From Polytrichum commune (taxonomy: Eukaryota; Streptophyta; Polytrichopsida; Polytrichales; Polytrichaceae), in contig OX485804.1 of the NCBI GenBank assembly GCA_950295325.1, positions 3,412,001 to 3,472,000 of the forward strand: a DNA stretch of 60,000 bases. The letters run 5' to 3'. Positions 48,101 through 59,134 of this stretch are shown here, piece by piece. How positions within the stretch are numbered: the stretch's first letter is position 1; every line of letters starts with the position of its first letter. Below the pieces are notes generated by a model. It made no database searches. It saw nothing but the letters and a program-made list of their open reading frames with translations, and had not been told where the DNA came from. The translations under genes and the position numbers were made by a program.

Positions 48101-49896
48101 ACTCAGTTTCCTTGTTGACTTCAATTGATCTATGTCAATTGTACCTGAATTTTGTCAATGTACTAGATTTTGTTTATTTTAGTGGCTTTAGTTGATTTGC
48201 TGAGTTCAGGACAATCTAGTTGATTTCGACCAAGGACTAAGTTAGTTTGTCACAAACTTCATTGAAGTCTGAACTCCTCCCTGATAATTACCTCCGACAT
48301 ATCTGAGTCCCATAGATGTCGGACAAGAGTACTTGGTTGTGATAAGTCCAGTTAAGCTAGTTAGATAGGTAGGATTTAAGGGTGACCGAGCTTTTGATGC
48401 TTCAGGCACCCGAAAAGGCAATATAAGACTTGATCGGATGCACAGGAGCAGCAGCAGCTGAAGATAATTGTGCCGCTTTAGTACCTAGAATCTTGCAGGT
48501 ACTACTCAAGTACAACGTAGTACAAGCCTCCCCGGGGGAGTGAATTACTGTCTAAAATTAGTATTTTAGCATGTCGCTCATCTTTCAACTCGATCCTTTG
48601 TTGGGGGTTCTACTAGTTTTACTGGCCCTTGAATTGTCAGTTACTCACATCAGAGTTGCAGTGAGCTCCAGAAGTTAAGTATTTAGCAAACTGTAGCAAG
48701 TTGCAATCAGAGTTGCAGTGCGGTCAAGAGGTTAATTTTTTCGGCAACTATGGTAAGTTACACATCAGAATAGTTGATAATTATTAACCACAAAACAGTA
48801 ATTGTTCGGACATAAAGTTGCAGTGCAGAGTGGTCATGACCTTTTCATGTTCAGTTTCAGCTCGAGTTGGCTCTCCAATTGTAGACACTTTCGAGTAGTT
48901 ATTTTTTGGGGGGGGATCCTCTACCGACATCGGAGGCTTGTGACCTCAAGAGGATTTTTGGGCAACTTCAGAATAGTTGCAGTACAGTGGCAATCCACTA
49001 GCACGCAAGTATGTATCTATCTTTCAACATTCTAGAGATGAAATACAGTCACTAAGGGTGAACTTCGAATGATGAGGTTAGTACAGTAGAGTTATCATTT
49101 GCTGACGCCAGGGTTCATGTGATGAGCTCAAGAGCATTGTAGGCTTCAACAAATGCAGTCTTACCATTAGCCATTACCCGAACAATGACACCCGAACAAC
49201 GTATATGTAATCTGCTACATTTGAACAAGCTAGCAAGTCTGAGGTAAATTGAAGTGGTGAACTCTTGATGATGAATGCCTGACAGTTCAAATGGAAAGGG
49301 AATGGAAACCTCAAGAGCTTGCAGGTCAAGTTGGGTCATCTGTCTTGGAATGTATGTAGAAGCTGGATTCAAGTTACCTGCCAATAAAATATCTTACAAA
49401 CTGTTGAAACAGCAGAGTTTGTAACTTTAAACTCTTGTGTTCTCACAGGGCCCCCTAAAGTTCATCACCTCTATGCCATTATCTAGGATTCTGGTAGATG
49501 TACCTGGGGTACTATCCAGATTGTGCAGAGCGCTTGTGCAGGTTTTGAGCATTTTCGGCAAACTTGATAGTACACACGCGTACACATCTGAACAGTCCAC
49601 CGCTACTTACGTTGCAGTGAGATTAGCTTTTGTGGATTGTCCTTTTCCGGTATGCATGAAGAATCCAAGAGCTTGCCTGTCACCTTGGACCATCTCATTC
49701 TCGGCAGTACTGCACCGAGATTCTTGCACAACTGGCTAGGAACTAGCGGCAACAGTACTGTCTCTTCTGATTAATTTGGACGTTCTGGGCGCTATATAAT
49801 CTGTGAGCGAGGCGAGCACATGCCAGGTTTCACAGATTCAGAGGAGGATTACCTCTACTGCATTGATCACTGGTTGTGTGTGGAGAAGCTGCCGAC
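48101..49896. other. Spacer and probable promoter/leader of the FRO gene
   Basis: No conserved coding sequence is visible. AGTTGCAGTG is repeated at about 48655, 48713 and 48817. ORFs at 49115-49384 (minus) and 49437-49739 (plus) show no family resemblance. The leader of the FRO gene should lie at the right end of this stretch. I see no defined iron- or copper-response element. Confidence 0.4.
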
Positions 49897-52800
49897 ATGG
49901 CGGTGGTGGCTAGAGTGATGAAGGTTTTGCTGCTGCTTGTACTGTGGGGGTTGTTCATTTTCTGGACAGTGGAGTGGTGCATTTTTCCAACAGAGCGAGG
50001 GACCAAGTGGAAGAAAGATGCCATCAGCAGAACACCAAGCAACTTTCTCGATCTCAACGGTAAGAATCTCATACTCAAAAATGTATCCTCATAAAACTGG
50101 CGACTATGTGTACGAGGATGATCTTTGAATGCGAGATGACTTCCATCAGGGGTTTGGGGACAAGATATTCTGTTGGCATCGTCAGATGAAGGAAAGGAAG
50201 TTTAATTCCTTCATCTGAACCTTTGTTTTCATGATCTTTCAAATTAGCTGTTGTTTTCATGGCGAGTTGCATTAAGGGTGAAACTCCATATTGTATTGGT
50301 TTATCATTGTCAAGAGCTGATGATTCAAGTTAATTTCTGAAATAATGCCAAAAATATGGTCATGAAACTGGCAAGTTTTGTGAAGAGGATGAACCTTGAA
50401 ATCAGTCCGCAAGCAGGATGACCTTGCATCAGGGGTTACGGTCAAGTTATTTTTTGTTGGCATCGTAACTTGATAAAGTAAAGGAATTTCTTGGTCTGAA
50501 ACTTTGTTTGTGAGATCAGGAGCATCTCTGATACTATCTGTCTTGAAGATGAACTTGCATCTTGTCTCTGATGTACTTGGGGTCGGGGTCAAGAAGATAT
50601 TGCACTATCATTGCCAAGTGACAGTGAAGAGTTGATGATGCAACTGAAATTATGAAGTGACATTGCAAATTATCATGAAACTGGCAAATTGATTGTCAAC
50701 CTAGCTACAAATAAAGTAGACTTGCAACTTCTATGAGTATGATAACTGCTGTGAGGACCCTGTCTAAGCAAGATATCAAGGTTTTACATCAGTTTTTTGG
50801 TTCGCGAGGAGATATGCAATCCTCTTCATATGAGATATGTTATATAAGCATCCTCTTCAGAGACACTGGAAAGACGCCACATCATCATTATTCCTCGTCA
50901 CCTCAGTTATGTAAGATTATGTGCTCATGAAACTGACTAACTTTGTTTGTCAAAGATGATAATAGAATTGCCATTGTTTTGTTTTGCAGCGCCATATTTC
51001 CTTATGTGGACGTTTCCGGTGCTCATTTTCGCTCTCTTGGCTCTTCTCTACCTCGAACTCGACCAACAATATCCTGAAAGGTAAACCACACGTTTCTCAT
51101 GCAATTTTACGATCTCTACCGAAGTTTCAGATGATAAATAAAGGATCTCATCATAAAGAGTACACGATTCCTGATCATGTGCCATTCATTAACCCTTGGC
51201 AGGGAGAAGAGTACCAAAGAGCTGTCGAAGTGGGGAAGGACGTGGAGGATGGTATCAAGAGGGATGTGGACACAGCCTCTGCTTGTGAGAACACCGTTGG
51301 GGATACTGACTGCCATGGATCTGCTTGCTATCTGTCTGGTGGTGTTTGTAACGTTGTGGATCTTCTTCCAGCCCTTGGTTCCTGCTCTCAAGATTGTTGA
51401 TGCCTCTACCATGAAGAGTGGCATTGAAAGGTAAATTTCCTAGTACATCTGAATTACTCAATACGTATGATTCTGAATTTAAATTTGATTTTTGGTGAAT
51501 TTTCCTTTAAACTTACTCAATTCATTTCACTTTCTCATGCCACTAAGGATGACACCAATACATGACTCGAGTTGGCTTGCTTGCAAAAGAGCTGCTCTGT
51601 ATCGTATAAATATCTGCTCTGCATGCTCTGCATGATTAAATGTGTCCGTGCACACTATTCTACGAGAGCTTGGCTTTTGACAAGATGATCCGTATATTTA
51701 AGTAATAACTGGCAATGATATCTAAAAAATTTGAAGTTCTGGGTTTCAGAACTAAAGGTGAACTTGACACCTTGGGGTCTTATCCCCATCGGTAACCTTC
51801 GAGTCCAAAAAAATGGAGATTCGGGCCTAATTAGACGCACACCTTATCTTCCCAGATAGTTAGGCATGAGATATGATGTTTGTATATTGAGGATTTTATT
51901 GATTTCCAAGAGTCTATTTTTTCATGTGCAGGTGGATGATCAAGGTGGGGAGAGTGGGCACTTGGACAGGGCGGGCTTTCTACTTACCCATGGCACTGCT
52001 TTTCATCCCAGTTTCAAGAAGCTCCCCATTCTTGCGCTTAGTGAACGTGCCATTTGAGCACGCAGTGAGGTTCCACAGATGGCTGGGACACTTCACCCTG
52101 CTCATTCTCTTGCTCCACTCAATCACCTTCTCTTTGCACATCTACTACACCGGTGGTGGCAGCGCAAAATCGGTATGTATGACTGCCTTTTGCAACATTA
52201 TTTACTTAAACCCTTTTTACTAATGGTATTTTGAACTTGTGATAGATTCTAGCTTCATTTTCATTCTGCAGTACCTAATTCTGAAATCTGGCAACCTGAA
52301 GTATCATATTACATGTATTATATTCCCATCAAATTTCTTACGGTACCATCAAATTACAATTACATATTTCACATTTGAATGTCAATTCCATGACCCCGGG
52401 CAACGGGGTAACTCTCTTCAAAGGATATGAACCACATGTGAGAAAGGGATATTTTCAGGGGGCTATGATTTAATGTGCATATTCATGGGGCATTTCATAT
52501 ATGTGATGAACATTTCTGGAATATTTATACTATGTTTCCGATACAATTTTATAGTACGCCCATTTATGTTAAATATGTAATAAATGCTACTCCTTTGGAT
52601 GTGTTCCACTTTATATGTTTTGGCACCTGGTCTTTAAATATCTTACGAAGATTGACCTCCCCGTGTGCCATGAACGGATGCGCCGGTAGAGATATAGTTT
52701 GGTTGTGAAGTAGGCTACTGTAGTTTTATGTTGATTGCAGTAATTCTGAGCCATGGTACCAACGTTGGTTGCTTTTTGCAGATATTTGAGTGGAAAGATT

Positions 52801-55800
52801 TTGGAGTGTCCAACTTGGCAGGAGTGATCTCCATGCTCGCAGGGATTGTGTTGTGGGTGACCTCTTTGGAGCCCATCCGAGCTCGATTCTTTGATGTTTT
52901 CTACATCACGCATCACATGTACATTCTCGTGTTTGCGTTCGGGGTTTGGCACGTCGGCGATTTCGCGAGCTTCTACTTCTTAGGAGGAGTGTTGCTGTTT
53001 TTCATCGACCGGTTCATCCGCATGGTGCAGTCGCAGCAAGCTGTCAGTATTCTCTCCGCACGGGTTTTGCCGTCTGGATATGTGGAGCTTAAATTCCCCA
53101 AATCTCCAAGTAAGCGCTTGATCTTGCGTCTATTAGTTCTAAAAATGACCTTTGAAACTGTACACCTAAATTTCTAATTCACACACACAAATAGTATCAG
53201 TGAATTCCTTTCAATGTCCTCTTTCCAAGCATGTTCTTCCTCAGACTTTGCGATAAAACAAATCACTAAATTCATTGAAGCCTTACAAACGTTTTAGAAT
53301 CAACCGCTCTACAGGGGAGGGTTACCACCGCAGGCGTGTAATGTTTTCATGCTTGCATAAAAACATATGACACTCATATGATTCTCATGTGTATCATATA
53401 TATGACCATACTCATCTGTGAATGGCTTCATTTTGTGTGCTTTATTCAGGTCTGAGGTACAGTGCATTGGGATTCCTGTATGTTAGAATTCCTGGCATCT
53501 CCAGCTTCCAGTGGCACCCATTTAGTACAACCTCCAGCTCCATGCAAGGGACGAACGAGATGTCGATCTGCATCAAACCTTTGGGCGCATGGACGAAAGA
53601 TGTTCAAAAGCTTATCGAATCTGCCAACTCCTCAACCAAGTTACAAGACCCCAAATCGGCTGCGGCCTGCGCTTTCGGGTTTCAATTGTTCGCCGAGGGT
53701 CCGTATGGGCCTCAAAAGGACTACTTCCTGAGGTACATATCCTTTCCTGATCACAGTGCTTCACACATCCGTGCTGTTGTAAAATAGAATGGACATTATG
53801 CCGTTCGGCGTTTCAGATATGTTATATAGCAAGCGGTTATCATTTTCAGAAGCTTTTCATGCATGCAGAATCGTTAATGTGGAGATATAGAATTCTCACC
53901 TCGGTGAAATTTAGCACAATAGTTTTGATCCTCAATTCCCTCTCTAACACACCACTCGCACACGCCGAACGTTTCGGAACGTCAAGGACCCTCCGGCGCA
54001 AGTTGGGGAGCAACCTTTTCGTGCACTTCAAGTGAGACCACCGAGAATGTCCGAAGTGCCGATCGCGGTGCTCTACGACGTTCGACGACTCCCAAACACA
54101 CAATAATATGAAAATATGAAAGGCCAAGTTACCTTCCTCGCTTCAAACCCCGGCTTGCGATTGCTGACACCTTTATTGGTTTCTCATCTTCGTGTGTGAG
54201 TCATGGCATTCTACCATAACACTTCGCCCGAATGTAGGACGTTTGGGAACGTTGGACGTCTTAGAAAAACGTCTCAAACATTCGGCGTGTGCGAGCTAGC
54301 GGTGTATAGATCAGCATCTTGCAAAGTATGCACTGGTGTATCTTGGGCGAGATTCTGTTTGGGCACTCTAGAAGTTCGGCTGAATCTGAAAGAGAACAGG
54401 AGAGTGGACTTTAAGAATGCTTTGAAGATTACAATGAGAGCGGTGCAAGAATATTGGAATTGAGCAATATACTTCGATAGTGATGATGTCGACGATGATG
54501 GTTTGGAGGTTTAATTGATGAAGGTGTTGCGTGATTTTGTGTTACAGATATAAAACGTTAGTGCTAGTGGCCGGAGGGATTGGCATTACCCCTTTCATAG
54601 CAGTTCTCCGAGACCTGCTGTGCCGTCACCGGCAAGAGAATGACTCAAACCAACATCTCCCGAGCAAAGTGCACCTCATTTGGTGTGTCCGCAGCGCATC
54701 AGAGCTCCAAACACTAGAATCCCTATCCCCCTCCCTGCTCTTCCCGGACTACGCCACCGGCAAACTCAACATCGATGTCAAAGCGTACATCACTCAACCG
54801 AAGCTCACATCCAGCAAAACCCTGGATCGGATCACCAGCACCGAAATTTTCCCAACCTCAAAGACGATGAGCACGAGAGGCGAAGTTTCGGATGTGAGGA
54901 ACAGTAACTTGTGGTTCGCTGCCATAATCGCAGCCGCTGCAACGGGGACTATGTTGTTCCACGGAATTTTCCACCTTTACGTGGTGAGGCCGAACCATCA
55001 TACTATCGCCCCATTTTTCTATGAGCATGGGTCCCCACATGCTGTGCTAGGGCCGCAAGGCAAACCGTTTCCAACGTGGGCAACAGTTTCATTACTTTTC
55101 ATAAGCATGTTTCTTGGAATCGTGGTTTGTGGCGGTGCGGTTATGTTTGCATGGATGAGATTGCGAGGGAGAACTGCCGGTGGAAGCAGCGAGGCGATCG
55201 AAAGTGGGACAAATCTTGCAGACATTGAGGGGAATAATGCAAGTTTGTTGCATCAGGCTCTCATCACCGAAGGATCTCGGCCTAACCTTGCAGGTAAATC
55301 AATTCTCCATCATCTCCACCTTGAGTCATCCTTCATCGTAAGGTAGATGGGTCTGAAATCGTTGCTTTTTCTGACTAGCCCACAGTCCTCCCCTAGGATA
55401 TGGGAACGCGCGATTAGTACGAGATGGTCTAGCAAATCAAATCGAGGCCATAACCAGTTTTCCTCATAATTTTCAGAGGGTTTCAGTGCTCATATGAATA
55501 TTCTATTCATTATCAAAGTGAATATTCTCATGCTCGTTAATAAGTGATATAGGCGCCCCAATTTATGTTGACTATAGAACCCAGTTATCATATTTTGAAC
55601 ACATAGCCAATCTCTGTCAAACGCAGTCTTTTTTGGTATTCGTTCTTGGCCCGTTTTTGTAGGCACACCAAACCATATACTGCTGAAATATAGGTGTCCG
55701 ATTACGAGAATTAACGGTAACAGCCATGCCTTCCTTATCACGAGCCATTCATAATTTGCACGATCCCAGATACATGATCCCTTTCAAGAGCTGGATACTA

Positions 55801-55989
55801 AAGGGGGATCGGTGGAATTTTGCAGAAATCATACCTACCATGTGCACTACAACCGATGAGGATGTTGGAGTGCTTGTATCTGGATCAAGTAGCATGCAGG
55901 AAGCTGTGGCCAGCACATGTCGATCACATAATTTCCGGAACTTGGGCCTCAACCAACTCCATTACCACTCCATCAGCTTCGATTTGTGA
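49897..55989 (+). CDS. FRO: Ferric reduction oxidase (ferric/cupric-chelate reductase, FRO family)
   Basis: Eight exons join in frame to 747 codons plus stop: 49897-50059, 50990-51080, 51203-51430, 51932-52172, 52782-53109, 53450-53732, 54548-55293 and 55826-55989, all GT-AG. FRO proteins are about 700-750 residues. They carry electrons from cytosolic NAD(P)H through FAD and two hemes across a membrane to reduce Fe(III) or Cu(II). Visible in order: an N-terminal membrane anchor (about 8-28); helices near 57-80 and 130-155; the ferric-reductase core with heme-type histidines in FHRWLGHFTLLILLLHS (H209, H214, H223) and in ITHHMYILVFAFGVWH (H285/H286, H298); FAD motif WHPFSTTSS (HPF 373-375); nucleotide motif GGIGITPF (454-461); two more helices (about 566-590 and 622-648); and the C-terminal block VLVSGSSSM (709-717). 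Most relatives have CGP where this has SGS (712-714). The start is the first ATG in frame with the anchor. Which FRO subclass and which membrane it uses cannot be told by eye. Confidence 0.95.
53948..54305. mobile_element. Inverted-repeat (MITE-like) element in FRO intron 6
   Basis: The left end ACACCACTCGCACACGCCGAACGTTT is mirrored at the right by AAACATTCGGCGTGTGCGAGCTAGCGGTGT (about 54276-54305). Both arms contain GAACGTT further in. It lies wholly within intron 6 and has no transposase. A target duplication could not be fixed. Confidence 0.65.
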
Positions 55990-57508
55990 CCTCACTCATG
56001 TATCTCCAGCTGAGAAGCTGAGACATGAGCATGAGCATGAGCATGTGTGTACAGATCTTGCCTTTTCGTGAATCTAAAGCTCATGTCTCGGGCTTCAATG
56101 TAAGTGTTGCAGTCAACCCAAAGGATCAAGGTTGACCAGAATTAATAATGTTCAAGCAGATCTTAAAAACATCATGAATGATGTCTAATGATGTCTAAAT
56201 TTATGTGCAAAGATCTGCATTTGGCCGGGGCCAAGCTAGATTATGTACTCCAAATGATTACTAGCTTTGTGAGGTCCAACATGGTGTGGAAGTTTGTGGT
56301 TATTGGCAATAATTAAAGCAAGCATATACATACTTTGTAAAGTCCACCTTCGTGGATGAGATGATCTCAAACAACTATGGAAATTTTTTCAGTCTTAGAC
56401 TTTTTGGCCCATTGATTACTTGGTGCTGATATGTCTTGTGGCACATGCTCAATATAATTCACAAGGAATTTTGGACAATTTGCACATGGGGAAGGATGTT
56501 GGAAAGTTGAATCTTACTGAACAGAGGGTGAGGTCTATTCCTCAAAGCATGCACCTCAAATTTCAAATCATTTGTAACGTCTAATTTTGAATTTGGAAAA
56601 AGTTCTTAGTTTCTGAATCTATAAAGATTTTTTGATGAATCAATAAAGGCGCATTTGTAACCTTTATTGCTTGAAATGAGCTTGGGATTGATCATCTCCC
56701 TCTATATATAAAGAAACATTTGAATACTTGTTGATTTCATATATTCTATATTTTACATTGACTACAAAGTGATGTTAGCAACGCTATGGAATAAAAAAAA
56801 AATTGTTGGCAATTATTCTAATGATTAAACTAACCCACATTCAACACCATCCACCCAATGAAAAGTTAGAAAATGGACAAAACTACAACAGTCATTTGTA
56901 CGTCTCAAAAAATAAAACTACAAAACCCACTTAAGCTAGTATGCATGCATGTCACCTCATAGTATGCCCTTCAAAGATATGTTCTTATTACTAGGCTCTT
57001 GACCATAAGAAATATGAATCAAGAATTGCAAGGTGTCCCCAAGTTCTTCATGTTTGTAGCCTTTTAATACTTATTGTAGGACAAGCACTTAGCAATTGAT
57101 TGGTTTTGGGTGTTTTCTAGTGTATTGAAATATGCATTGTAAGACTTAAGATTGGGAAATTTGGTTAGAAATTTTCAAACCATTGTAGTTAGGTTTTAGG
57201 GTTTCATATAAATATATAAGTCACTTGGAGAATAATTCAAATATTTGTACTAGAACTGACAACTAATTATGACAACTTTGTAAAATCAAGGGGAATGTCC
57301 CAACCATTCTATCTCCAATGAAGGGAGCAAACAATTTAATATTGTTCAAGTCATCCAATTTAATGAATTTCACAACTCTCAAATGCAATGGAAAAACACA
57401 TGCAACAACCATTGATTACATAGTCCAATTGTCTAATTTTGAGTTGCCTTTTCTTGAACTAAGACCAAGGGCAATGTAGTCATAGTCAATGGTCAATTGC
57501 ATCTTTGG
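55990..57508. other. FRO 3' flank and AT-rich spacer
   Basis: AT-rich sequence without a recognised gene or long repeat. The FRO polyadenylation site should be in the first few hundred bases (for example near TAATAATG at 56140), but no signal is decisive. Confidence 0.45.
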
Positions 57509-58305
57509 TGTCACGTGAGGTGACATCGGGGGCTAAGTTACGTCAATTTAGGAGTAAATGGACTCCATTAGGAGTCCATGTGTGTTGGGATGAGTAACGG
57601 ACTCCATTGGGAGTCCTAGTTAGTTGTTCATCCACTCCATGGATGAACTCCACATAGGATTGGGGTTGTATGGAGAGGAAGGCCTCTTGACTTGCCATTG
57701 TTGTCAAGTCAAGTCTTGTGAGTGTGTTTTGAGAGAGAGAGAGCTTGTTGTTGCTTTCTCATGGCTATGGTGTAGTAGATTATGAGTAAAGCCTTTGCAT
57801 TCTTTCTCCACCACTTGCATTCTTGGATTCTCCCTTCGTGGAGTGAGAGATAGCTTGACTCTTGTGTGTGAATTTTAGAGTTTCTTAAGCTTTGTAAGGA
57901 GACATTTTAGTTTCTTAAGCTTGGAGAGAGAAACCACGTACTTGACAACAATTCGACTCAAATTTTTCATTTTTGGTTGTATTTCTGAGCTAGAATGGCC
58001 CAGTAATGAGAGCAAATGAGTGATACAAGTGTTTGAAAGCTTAGTTTGTCATTTCTTGCAACCCTCAAGAAGATTTTGAGAGAACTCTTCCCATTTTTCT
58101 TTTGTTGTCTCTTTGTATTTTCTTCAATTGTTGATGGTTGAATCTTGAGATTCCATTTAGTCTCAAGATTCTCAAGTCACATTTTCTTGCTTGCAAATTG
58201 TGAAAGCAAAGTTTAATTCAAACACAAACACAAACCAAAATTAAAATCCAATTTGTTTTTAATTTTGGTTGAGCTCCGGACGGATCCGGAGCTCACCGGA
58301 CCCTC

Positions 58306-58489
58306 TTGGAGCTCCTGGAGCTCATGGAGCTCCAATTCTGGGAGGACCGGGGGCGGGCGGCGCAGGCCAGGCCGGGGCGCAGCGGAGCGGGCCGGGTGGG
58401 CGGGCGTCGGCCGGGCGGACGCCAGCCAGGCCGGGGCGCAGCGGAGCGGGCCGGGTGGGCGGGCGTCGGCCGGGCGGACGCCAGCCAAG
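58306..58489. repeat. GC-rich 59-bp tandem repeat in the retrotransposon leader
   Basis: After several GGAGCTC units (58306-58332), a 59-bp unit containing GCCGGGGCGCAGCGGAGCGG occurs twice, head to tail (58366-58424 and 58425-58483). The block is nearly all G and C amid sequence above 60% AT. Runs of G three to five long make quadruplex folding possible. A TTTTTA repeat (about 58540-58580) follows. Confidence 0.9.
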
Positions 58490-58691
58490 CCTGGCTGGCT
58501 TAAGGAAAGCTTAAGGCTTACCTTTGTTTTTGTTTTTGTTTTTTTTATTTTTATTTTTATTTTTATTTTTATTTTTTTTAAAAATAAAAAATAAAAACAA
58601 TTATTTTTACTTTTTACTTTTTATTTTCACATTTTTACTTTTCCCTTTCAAACTTGGCATTTGACTCTCACAAACTTTGAGGTTCAAATTT

Positions 58692-58975
58692 GGGGGCATA
58701 CTAGCTCCGATTGGAGTGAAATTTGAGCCTATCTTGTGTGAAATTTGCCAAGGAATCCAATGGTGTAATTGGATTGTTGATTGGAATTCAAAATCATTGC
58801 TGAAATTATTAATTTTCAACGCTGATTTTTGTTTTTGGGAGCAAATTAACTCCGAACGGAGTGAAATTTGAGCCTAATTTGTGTGAAATCTTCCTAGGAG
58901 TCCATTGGTGCAATTAGTTTGTTGATTGGAGTCCATAATCACCTTGGAAATTAACATTTTCAACGCTGATTTTTT
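58692..58975. repeat. 145-bp tandem duplication in the retrotransposon leader
   Basis: CTCCGATTGGAGTGAAATTTG at 58705 recurs as CTCCGAACGGAGTGAAATTTG at 58850, and both copies end with TTTTCAACGCTGATTTTT. Divergence is moderate. Confidence 0.85.
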
Positions 58976-59134
58976 AATTTTAATTACCAATCTCAAACCT
59001 TTGCACAATTTTGGAGTTCTGGGGGCCTAAATAAACACTTGGCATTTGGCAAGGGATTGCCATTTAGATAGCCCGCAACAGGTGCAGGTTGCCATTACCT
59101 TGTAGATAGTTGCCGGTACTCAAGTGATTATTTT

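Noticed and set aside
49876-49896. Earlier start for the FRO protein
   Set aside because: The codon there is GTG, not ATG. The first in-frame ATG before the membrane anchor is at 49897.
53846-54463. ORFs within FRO intron 6
   Set aside because: They lie in an inverted-repeat element and have no similarity to FRO or any other family; the exons join in phase without them.
58213-58594. Proline/alanine- or glycine/arginine-rich ORFs over the GC-rich block
   Set aside because: They are translations of a tandem DNA repeat, open in several frames on both strands, and lie in the retrotransposon leader.
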